Source: Muribaculaceae bacterium Isolate-013 (NCI) (lineage in GTDB: Bacteria; Bacteroidota; Bacteroidia; Bacteroidales; Muribaculaceae). From it: DNA of 64,000 bases. The position numbers were made by a program, and so were the translations under genes. The notes beneath the pieces are model-generated. The model ran no database searches, was not told the origin of the DNA, and saw only the letters and a list, made by a program, of their open reading frames with translations. The first letter of the stretch is position 1. Each line of letters begins with the position of its first letter. The stretch is taken from contig SCEJ01000001.1 in assembly GCA_004102785.1 (NCBI GenBank), positions 1 to 64,000 of the forward strand, read 5' to 3'. This document shows, one piece after another, positions 57,945-64,000 of the stretch.

Positions 57945-59186
57945 TCAGCGTATCATCACTTTCTCCACACGGCTGCCTGTGCGGCGCAGATACAATCCGG
58001 TTGACAGCGGGATGGATACGCGCGCGCCTCCGATAGTGAAATATTCTGCCGCCTCCATCGCGGGAGCATCAGCCCCTACGATTTCAACCGCGGAATTGTC
58101 AGATACGGTAAATTCAAGCGTGAACGGGGCGCTATACCAGTTGTCGGGGTATTTTGCAATTTCAAAACAACGGGCTGGGAACGCGATAGTGTATTTGCCG
58201 CTGTCGGTTATCGGCGATGCAAATTCAAGCCATACCACATGAGCCTCGTTGAAGTCATCCTCATCGGGTGTGAGAGTATATGGCATATCCACAACGCCGT
58301 CGCTGCCGCTTACCACTATGCCGCCCATCTCCGGGCCTACATAGGCCGAAGTAAGTTTCGGATACTGCACGGCTATTTTGTCGAGCTTGCTTACAACCGA
58401 ACCGGGAGCGGGGTCGGAAGTCACCTCTCCGTCGAAATAAACAGGCTCGGGGAGCTCGCCGCCGGTAACCTGCACCGTCACAATGAAGGGCTTGTTGTCG
58501 GTTTCGCTATAACCGTAAAAAGTGCCTTCCGGGATATAGATTGTATAGAATCCGGGGGTGTTTATCGGCTCGGCAAGATTCCATGTAAGAGTGGTGCCGA
58601 GGTCGCCGGATGTGCAGCTCAGCACATCCACACACGTGCCGTTGACTGAAATCACCGACTTGCGTGATGCCGCGGTGAGGAACATATCGTCGGCTGTCGT
58701 CACGGAAAAAGAGGTAAGCACAGGCACTTCACTGCCGGCTGCCGGCGAGAATGTATAGCCTTCGGGGACTACATTCTGTATGTCGTCTTTACCCGGCTCG
58801 TCGCCGCCGCCGTTATCATTCTCCACGGTATAGGAGAATTCGATTACCGGACTCGGGTCGCCTTCCCATCCCATCAGGAAAACATTCTCGGCAACAATCA
58901 CCGAATATGTGCCTGATGCAGTGACCGGTGTTTCGAGAGTGAATTTGAGTTCATCGTAATTAACCAGGTCGATAGCGGCATCATAGCTTTTACCGTTGAT
59001 AAGGAGCGTGGTATTGTCCACACCATTCTTCTTTTCAAGCCAGCCCGACAGAACAGAAAACTCCGATATCTGCTCAAGCGTGGAGCCCGGAGCCGGCGAA
59101 ATCTGTATGCCGGACGGGAGCGCCGCAGCCGAGAGGCACACCGGAACAAAACCTGCGAGGAATGCGAGACGGGTAAAATTCTTCAT
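57945..59186 (-). CDS. Secreted protein with repeated Ig-like domains and sorting-type C-terminus, 413 aa
   Basis: A signal peptide (MKNFTRLAFLAGFVPVCLSAAA) is followed by three similar beta-rich units. Each opens with an S-P-A-P-G-S-x-(V/L) or S-D-P-A-P-G-S-V pattern (residues about 30, 150 and 265), and each ends in a clause like SGTYSVIVAENVF, PGFYTIYIPEGTF or SGKYTIAFPARCF. The C-terminus (AEYFTIGGARVSIP ... GLYLRRTGSRVEKVMIR) is the shared tail. No known enzymatic family; a surface or extracellular structural protein is likely. The start at 59186 is set by the signal peptide and by the promoter 28 nt upstream. Confidence 0.8.
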   Translation of the reverse strand: MKNFTRLAFLAGFVPVCLSAAALPSGIQISPAPGSTLEQISEFSVLSGWLEKKNGVDNTTLLINGKSYDAAIDLVNYDELKFTLETPVTASGTYSVIVAENVFLMGWEGDPSPVIEFSYTVENDNGGGDEPGKDDIQNVVPEGYTFSPAAGSEVPVLTSFSVTTADDMFLTAASRKSVISVNGTCVDVLSCTSGDLGTTLTWNLAEPINTPGFYTIYIPEGTFYGYSETDNKPFIVTVQVTGGELPEPVYFDGEVTSDPAPGSVVSKLDKIAVQYPKLTSAYVGPEMGGIVVSGSDGVVDMPYTLTPDEDDFNEAHVVWLEFASPITDSGKYTIAFPARCFEIAKYPDNWYSAPFTLEFTVSDNSAVEIVGADAPAMEAAEYFTIGGARVSIPLSTGLYLRRTGSRVEKVMIR

Positions 59187-59213
59187 ATCTGTATATTTTA
59201 ACAATAATATCCA

Positions 59214-59245
59214 CAAAGATACACGTTCGTTACCAATAATCCAAA
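59214..59245 (-). promoter_or_regulatory. Bacteroidetes-type promoter for the 413-aa secreted protein
   Basis: On the minus strand TTTG (59245-59242) and TATCTTTG (59221-59214) with exactly 20 nt between them. Confidence 0.82.
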
Positions 59246-59292
59246 CACACAGCCGAAATAATTGCAAAAAGAATCATATTCCGCCGTACGAC

Positions 59293-59333
59293 AAGCGCCG
59301 TGCTCCTGTTATCAGGCAACACGGCGCTTTTTT
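59293..59333 (+). terminator. Hairpin plus T-run downstream of the acyl-CoA dehydrogenase gene
   Basis: AAGCGCCGTG at 59293-59302 pairs with CACGGCGCTT at 59320-59329 and is followed by TTTTTT (59328-59333). The T-run is on the plus strand, yet the gene that ends 21 nt away is on the minus strand and no plus-strand gene precedes it. It may work weakly in both directions. Confidence 0.55.
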
Positions 59334-59353
59334 ATGTATAATATTCAGATAAA

Positions 59354-61093
59354 TCAGGCGTAAGTGTAGGCTGCCATATCCTCAGGCTGCACATTGGCCA
59401 CGAACTCGGCGTTGCGGGCCACCTCGGCGCGTCCGAGGTTTATGTAAACCTTGGCGCTGCGTGCCAGGTCGGCGGCAGCGGCGGCAATCTCCTTGTCATC
59501 GGAGGCGGCATTGCGCGAGGCATCGGTAACCAGGAGGTAACCCATCACGATGTTGCCGGCCATCTCTACAAGGCGGCGTGCCATAAAGTCGGAGTAAGCG
59601 GCATCGTTGATGGTATGCACCTTCTCAACGGCAGCCTTGTACTGCGCTGTCATTGCCACGAGGATTTCTTTCTGGGCGGCAAGCTCCTCAGAAACCTCCA
59701 TTGCGGCATACTGGTCGATGAGCTGCATGTATGTGCCGGTGAAGACGTGGCGGATTGCGGCAACAACCTGGAGCTGGGTCGTACCCTCGTAGATAGAGGT
59801 GATACGTGCGTCGCGGTAAACGCGCTCGCAGGCATAGTCCTTCATGAAGCCTGAGCCGCCGTGCACCTGGATGCAGTCGTAGGCGTTCTGGTTGCAGTAT
59901 TCCGAAGTAAGCCCCTTGGCCAGCGGTGTGCAGGCGTCGGCGAGCTTGTTGTAAGCCTTCATCTCTTTGCGCTCTTCGGCTGTAAGCGAACGCTCGCGGG
60001 CGATATCTTCGTAAACCTTGTAAAGGTCAACGTAGCGTGCGGTCTCGTAGAGGAGGCAGCGCGATGCATCGAGTTTGGCTTTCATCACAGAGAGCATCTC
60101 GGCCACGGCGGGGAACTCGATGATGGCCTTGCCGAACTGCTTGCGCTCACGTGCATAGGCCAGAGCCTCGCGGTATGCGATTTCGCTCACACCCACACTC
60201 TGGGCGGCGATGCCGAGGCGAGCACCGTTCATAAGAGCCATCACATACTTGATGAGACCCATGCGGCGCGAACCGCAAAGTTCGGCTTTTGCGTTTTTGT
60301 AGACGAGCTCGCAGGTAGGAGAACCCTTGATACCCATCTTGTTCTCGATGCGGCGCACATTCACACCGCCCTGGCGCTTGTCGTAGATAAACATCGACAG
60401 GCCGCGGCCGTCCTTTGTGCCGTCCTCGGAGCGGGCCAGCACCAGATGGATGTCGGCGTCGCCGTTGGTAATGAAGCGCTTTACGCCGTTGAGCACCCAT
60501 GAGCCGTCGGGCATCTCAGTGGCCTTGAGCATCACCGACTGGAGGTCGGAGCCGGCATCGGGCTCGGTGAGGTCCATCGACATGGTCTCGCCCTCGCACA
60601 CACGGGGGATGTATTTGGCACGCTGCTCCTCGGAACCGAACTCATAGAGGGTCTCGGCGCAGTCCTGAAGTCCCCAGAGGTTCTCGAAGCCGGTGTCGGC
60701 GCGGCTCACGATATCGGCGGCCATGATGTAGGGGGTGATGGGGAAGTTTAGGCCACCGAAACGGCGGGGCATGGCCATGCCCATAAGGCCGGCCTTGCGG
60801 CAGGCATCGAGGTTCTGCTGAGTGCCGGAAGCGTAGGTCACACGGCCATCGGCCACTGTCGGGCCTTCATGGTCAACGCCTTCGGTATTGTCGGCGATAG
60901 TTGTGCCGCAGAGTTCACCCACGATTTCCAGCACGCGGTTATAGTTGTCCATCGCGTCGGCGAAATCCACCGGAGCGTAGTCGAACTTCTCGGCGTCGGT
61001 GTAGTCACGCTCTTTGAGACCCACGATTTTCTGCATCATCGGATGGTTGAGATGCAGCTTCAGGGCCGGATTGTCGGTATAATAGTTTGCCAT
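59354..61093 (-). CDS. Acyl-CoA dehydrogenase family flavoprotein, 579 aa
   Basis: A flavoenzyme that oxidises acyl-CoA and hands electrons to ETF, encoded next to it. FAD-domain signatures include SMDLTEPDAGSDLQSVMLKA, ALMNGARLGIAAQSVGVSEIAYREAL and YACERVYRDARITSIYEGTTQLQ. The catalytic Glu is probably the one in IYEGTTQ. It is longer than the classical ~380-residue enzymes because of an extended C-terminal helical domain (residues about 440-579, Acyl-CoA_dh_C-like). The acyl substrate is not predictable. It is the last gene of the etfB-etfA-acyl-CoA dehydrogenase operon. Confidence 0.93.
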   Translation of the reverse strand: MANYYTDNPALKLHLNHPMMQKIVGLKERDYTDAEKFDYAPVDFADAMDNYNRVLEIVGELCGTTIADNTEGVDHEGPTVADGRVTYASGTQQNLDACRKAGLMGMAMPRRFGGLNFPITPYIMAADIVSRADTGFENLWGLQDCAETLYEFGSEEQRAKYIPRVCEGETMSMDLTEPDAGSDLQSVMLKATEMPDGSWVLNGVKRFITNGDADIHLVLARSEDGTKDGRGLSMFIYDKRQGGVNVRRIENKMGIKGSPTCELVYKNAKAELCGSRRMGLIKYVMALMNGARLGIAAQSVGVSEIAYREALAYARERKQFGKAIIEFPAVAEMLSVMKAKLDASRCLLYETARYVDLYKVYEDIARERSLTAEERKEMKAYNKLADACTPLAKGLTSEYCNQNAYDCIQVHGGSGFMKDYACERVYRDARITSIYEGTTQLQVVAAIRHVFTGTYMQLIDQYAAMEVSEELAAQKEILVAMTAQYKAAVEKVHTINDAAYSDFMARRLVEMAGNIVMGYLLVTDASRNAASDDKEIAAAAADLARSAKVYINLGRAEVARNAEFVANVQPEDMAAYTYA

Positions 61094-61102
61094 TGGAGGA
61101 TC

Positions 61103-62131
61103 TTATTTGGAGTTCTTTTTGTAGTATTTGATGAGCTTGGGCACAACGTCCTCATAGTTGCCCGTAATCACATAGTCGGCGATAGTGTTGATGGGGGCGT
61201 TGGGGTCGTTGTTTACCGAGATTATAATCGAGGAGTCCTGCATACCGGCGATATGCTGAATCTGGCCCGAGATACCGCAGGCGATATAGAGTTTCGGACG
61301 CACGGTGACACCGGTCTGACCCACCTGGCGGGCATGTTCGGCGAAACCGGCATCGACAGCGGCACGGGTGGCGCCTACCTCTGCACCGAGCACGTCGGCC
61401 AGCTCGAAAAGCATGTCGAAGCCCTCTTTTGAGCCGACACCGTAGCCGCCGGCCACGATGATGGGGGCGTTCTTGATGTTGATTTTCGACTTCTCGATGT
61501 GGCGGTCGATAATCTCGACTACGAAATCCTCGTCCTTTACATACTTGGAGGCTTTGAGCTTCACAACCTCGCCCTTGTGTGCGGGGTCGAACACCTCTTT
61601 CTTCATCACACCCTCGCGCACGGTGGCCATCTGCGGACGGCAGTCGGGGTTGACGATAGTGGCCACGATGTTGCCGCCGAAGGCCGGACGAATCTGATAG
61701 AGGAGGTTGCTGTATTCTTTGCCGGTCTTGGGATCGGTGTGGTCGCCGATCACCAGCGAGGTACAGTCGGCGGTAAGACCGGAGTGGAGGCTGGACGATA
61801 CACGCGGGCCGAGGTCGCGGCCGATGCATGTGGCACCCATGAGGCAGATCTGCGGCTCGATTTCACGGAAGAGGTTGATGAGCACTGCGGCATGGGGGTT
61901 GGAGGTGTAGGGATAGAGGCGCTTGTCCTCCACTTTATACACTACGTCGGCGCCATAGGGGAAAATCTGCTTTTCCACCCCGTCGAGCTTGTCGCCCACA
62001 ACGATGGCTTCGAGTTTCACACCGAGCTCTGTGGCGAGCTGGCGGCCTTTTGTGAGGAGTTCGAGCGACACATCGGCCACGTGGCCGTCCTCGTACTCGC
62101 AATATACTATAAGGTTATTCTTGTCTTGCAT
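61103..62131 (-). CDS. etfA: Electron transfer flavoprotein alpha subunit
   Basis: A 342-residue subunit holding the conserved C-terminal FAD-binding fold: VVAGGYGVGSKEGFDML, ADVLGAEVGATRAAVDAG, YIACGISGQIQHIAGM and SIIISVNNDPNAPIN. It pairs with EtfB encoded just upstream (18-nt spacing) and passes electrons between acyl-CoA dehydrogenase and the respiratory or bifurcating partner. Whether the complex is bifurcating cannot be decided from sequence by eye. Confidence 0.96.
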   Translation of the reverse strand: MQDKNNLIVYCEYEDGHVADVSLELLTKGRQLATELGVKLEAIVVGDKLDGVEKQIFPYGADVVYKVEDKRLYPYTSNPHAAVLINLFREIEPQICLMGATCIGRDLGPRVSSSLHSGLTADCTSLVIGDHTDPKTGKEYSNLLYQIRPAFGGNIVATIVNPDCRPQMATVREGVMKKEVFDPAHKGEVVKLKASKYVKDEDFVVEIIDRHIEKSKINIKNAPIIVAGGYGVGSKEGFDMLFELADVLGAEVGATRAAVDAGFAEHARQVGQTGVTVRPKLYIACGISGQIQHIAGMQDSSIIISVNNDPNAPINTIADYVITGNYEDVVPKLIKYYKKNSK

Positions 62132-62149
62132 AATGTTATGGAGAGAGGG

Positions 62150-63022
62150 TTAGCCGATGGTGTGGTTTTTGATGAGTTCTTTCACGAGGTTCTCGATCTG
62201 CACGTCGTCATCGTTGAGCGTAAGCGACTCTTTGGCGGTGAACACCACATTCTCGATAGCCTTTACCTTGGTGGGCGAACCGGCCATACCGATCTGCGAG
62301 GGATCGGCCTCTACGAAAGCGGCACCCCATTCCTCGATTTCGAGACCGGGACGGCTCTCAACGATTTTGAGCTGCTGCTCGGTGAGCTTGGTTTTCTCGG
62401 AGGGGGATACGGCATATTTGTACTGCATCACGCGGCGGGCGTTGCGGGGACGGCATTCGGCTGCGGAGCCGTTTACGGTGACCACGCAGGGGAGCGGAGC
62501 CTTTACGGTCTCCACGCCCGACTCAAGACGGCGTTTGACGGTGATTTTGCCGTTGCTGAGGTCAAGAATCTCCTCGGCATATGTAACCTGGGGGATACCG
62601 AGCTTCTCGGCAATCTGGGGACCTACCTGGGCGGTGTCGCCGTCGATGGCCTGGCGTCCGCAGAGCACCACGTCGTAATTGCCGAATTTCCTGATGGCCT
62701 GGGCCAGGGAGTAGGATGTGGCCAGGGTGTCGGCGCCGCCGAGCGCGCGGTCGGTGAGCACAATACCCTTGTCAGCACCGCGGAAGATTCCTTCGCGCAC
62801 CACTTCGGCAGCACGCGGCAGCCCCATGGTGAGCATCGTTATGGTCGAGCCGGGATTGGCATCCTTGAGCAGGAGCGCCTGTTCGAGGGCATTGAGGTCC
62901 TCGGGATTGAAGATGGCGGGCAGAGCCGCGCGGTTGATGGTGCCATCTTCTTTCATCGCATCTTTTCCCACGTTGCGGGTGTCGGGCACCTGCTTTGCAA
63001 GAACAATGATGTTTAAACTCAT
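62150..63022 (-). CDS. etfB: Electron transfer flavoprotein beta subunit
   Basis: A 290-residue subunit with the ETF beta pattern: IIVLAKQVPDTRN, INRAALPAIFNPEDLNALEQAL, DKGIVLTDRALGGADTLATSYSLAQAI and CGRQAIDGDTAQVGPQIAEKLG (the EtfB signature). It is the first gene of the operon, translated from an ATG about 110 nt after a canonical promoter. Confidence 0.96.
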   Translation of the reverse strand: MSLNIIVLAKQVPDTRNVGKDAMKEDGTINRAALPAIFNPEDLNALEQALLLKDANPGSTITMLTMGLPRAAEVVREGIFRGADKGIVLTDRALGGADTLATSYSLAQAIRKFGNYDVVLCGRQAIDGDTAQVGPQIAEKLGIPQVTYAEEILDLSNGKITVKRRLESGVETVKAPLPCVVTVNGSAAECRPRNARRVMQYKYAVSPSEKTKLTEQQLKIVESRPGLEIEEWGAAFVEADPSQIGMAGSPTKVKAIENVVFTAKESLTLNDDDVQIENLVKELIKNHTIG

Positions 63023-63102
63023 AATCGGTTTATTTAATAATTTTGATTTTCAGCGGTTACGCACCCGCAGGAGGGAGATGGCGGAGAGGGATTTAAACAG
63101 GT

Positions 63103-63140
63103 GCAGTGCCGATTTCGCACAAAGGCATAATCGGCACTGC
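63103..63140. promoter_or_regulatory. Inverted repeat spanning the inferred transcription start of the etf operon
   Basis: GCAGTGCCGATT at 63103-63114 and AATCGGCACTGC at 63129-63140 form a perfect 12-bp inverted repeat with a 14-nt spacer. It starts at the last base of the -7 box and covers the expected transcription start, a position suited to repressor binding or a 5' mRNA hairpin. Confidence 0.55.
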
Positions 63141-63170
63141 AAAATTAGTAAATTTTATGTAAGGCACAAA
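63140..63170 (-). promoter_or_regulatory. Bacteroidetes-type promoter for etfB-etfA-acyl-CoA dehydrogenase
   Basis: On the minus strand TTTG (63170-63167) and TAATTTTG (63147-63140), 19 nt apart. The remaining intergenic sequence (63171-63338) shows only a short TTTTCGGC/GCCGAAAA hairpin (63192-63216) between purL and this promoter, and no gene. Confidence 0.78.
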
Positions 63171-63338
63171 AATAATATTACCGCACTGGAATTTTCGGCG
63201 CATTATTGGCCGAAAAGTCGGCAGAGAGGGCGGCTTACCCCTCGGGGACGCATTACCGCATTTTCACATACGGCGGCCGGAGCTGCCCGACAAGAACACT
63301 CACTGTGTTCCCGCCACAATGCCCGGAGGGGGGCGGAA

Positions 63339-64000
63339 TCAGCGGGTATGGTCCTCGATCCAGCGGCGGGCGTTGACAAAGGCGTCAAGCCAGGGGGTCA
63401 CCTGGTCGTTGCGGCGGGCGGCGGGATAGAAGCCGCACTGCCAGGGGAAGATGGCGCGCTCGGGGTGAGGCATCATGGCCAGGTGACGGCCGTCGGCCGA
63501 ACAGATGGCAGCAACGGAGCCGCGCGAACCGTTGGGGTTGCCGGGATAGGAGGCGTAGTTGTATTTTGCGGCGATGTTATAGGCCGACGGCGAGCCGGGG
63601 AGCATGAAGCGACCCTCGCCGTGAGCCACCCACACGCCGAGCTTCATGCCGGCAAGCGACGAGAGCATCACCGAATTGTTCTGCGGGATGGTAAGGCCGA
63701 GGAACTGCGACTCGAACTTGTGCGAAACATTGTGCTCCATGCGCGGACGCTTCTCCTCGGGGGTGCCTTCAGGGTTGAGCAGGCCGAGCTCCACCATCAA
63801 CTGGCAACCGTTGCAGATGCCCAGCGAGAGGGTGTCGGGGCGGTCGTAGAACCGGCGGAGTGTCTGGCGTGCGGTGTCGTTCCAGAGGAAGCCCGAAGCC
63901 CATCCCTTGGCCGAACCGAGCACGTCGGAGTTCGAGAATCCGCCGCAGAACACTATCATGTTTACGTCGTCGAGAGTCTCGCGGCCGCTCATGAGGTCGG
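63339..64000 (-). CDS. purL: Phosphoribosylformylglycinamidine synthase, C-terminal glutaminase part (partial)
   Basis: The gene runs off the right edge; about 220 C-terminal residues are present. They are the glutamine amidotransferase domain of the large fused PurL, opening with DLMSGRETLDDVNMIVFCGGFS and GSAKGWASGFLWN. The nucleophile Cys is in GICNGCQLMVELGL, and the His-Glu pair in MMPHPERAIFPWQ. It makes FGAM from FGAR in purine synthesis, the step after the PurT reaction encoded at 28.8 kb. Confidence 0.95.
   Translation of the reverse strand, partial: DLMSGRETLDDVNMIVFCGGFSNSDVLGSAKGWASGFLWNDTARQTLRRFYDRPDTLSLGICNGCQLMVELGLLNPEGTPEEKRPRMEHNVSHKFESQFLGLTIPQNNSVMLSSLAGMKLGVWVAHGEGRFMLPGSPSAYNIAAKYNYASYPGNPNGSRGSVAAICSADGRHLAMMPHPERAIFPWQCGFYPAARRNDQVTPWLDAFVNARRWIEDHTR

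Noticed and set aside
61499-63016. 505-codon open frame on the plus strand opposite etfA and etfB
   Set aside because: It is antisense to two certain genes, Gly/Val/Leu-rich with no domain, and caused by codon bias.
1-64000. CRISPR arrays, rRNA, tRNA, insertion sequences and prophage genes
   Set aside because: I looked for regular spaced repeats, tRNA-like cloverleaf ends, transposases and phage structural genes and saw none. Small or divergent tRNAs in intergenic gaps cannot be fully excluded by eye.

Overview
The window looks like chromosome of a gut-type Bacteroidales bacterium, most likely family Muribaculaceae (the family is an inference). The gene set (PorQ, TonB-dependent receptor, DUF4301, BT_3928-type DoxX protein, DUF1599, DUF6155, Porin_10, formate-dependent PurT) is Bacteroidetes-typical. 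Many genes are preceded by the phylum's own promoter pattern, a TTTG-like -33 box about 20 nt before TAnnTTTG. Shine-Dalgarno sequences are mostly absent. The DNA is clearly G+C-rich except for the left edge (1-780), the 57211-57944 intergenic region and some promoter regions. I found no rRNA, tRNA, CRISPR array, intact insertion sequence or prophage.

Left part (1-24.3 kb). A small A+T-rich edge carries a partial gene and an orphan secreted protein. Then come priA divergent from galM and a CotH-like surface protein, a HAD hydrolase, and an oxidative-folding cluster: a CPHC thioredoxin, a VKOR enzyme with a dead C39-like domain, and a 40-residue peptide whose start overlaps the VKOR stop. A tightly packed operon follows: TonB receptor, porQ, cmk, ispH and a DEDDh exonuclease. 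After it lie a Porin_10 protein, a 997-residue multidomain secreted protein, a family-3 solute-binding protein, DUF4301 and a 687-residue TPR protein.

Middle (24.3-44 kb). The minus strand holds an nhaA-lrgA-lrgB operon, a lipoprotein, DUF6155 and a K+-channel-like protein with a damaged selectivity filter. purT faces a tpiA-SPOR-folE operon. A CBM9-like protein, a LysE exporter and a Uup-type ABC-F ATPase follow. A plus-strand run has a ThiE/TenI-like barrel, kdsB, a zinc-site-less M16 protein, DUF1599 and the BT_3928-type protein. Then come a long-leader secreted protein with internal repeats, an amidase with a SPOR-like C-terminus and an MCE/MlaD protein.

Right part (44-64 kb). A 9-nt-periodic perfect palindrome precedes malQ (GH77 with starch-binding domains). 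A CusB/CusA/CusC-type metal efflux operon follows. Next is a secreted CBM/beta-helix/CARDB protein broken by two compensating frameshifts, a voltage-gated channel with a calcium-channel-like TGEDW filter, another secreted protein, and an etfB-etfA-acyl-CoA dehydrogenase operon with a palindrome at its inferred transcription start. The window ends inside purL.

A theme runs across the window. Five proteins encoded at separate loci (CotH, the 997-residue protein, the 737-residue protein, the frameshifted protein and the 413-residue protein) end in a similar short domain of the form NLQG-x-V ... G-x-Y-I-x-R ... K-V-x-[IV]-[RK], resembling a type IX secretion sorting domain. PorQ, a type IX component, is encoded in the same window.
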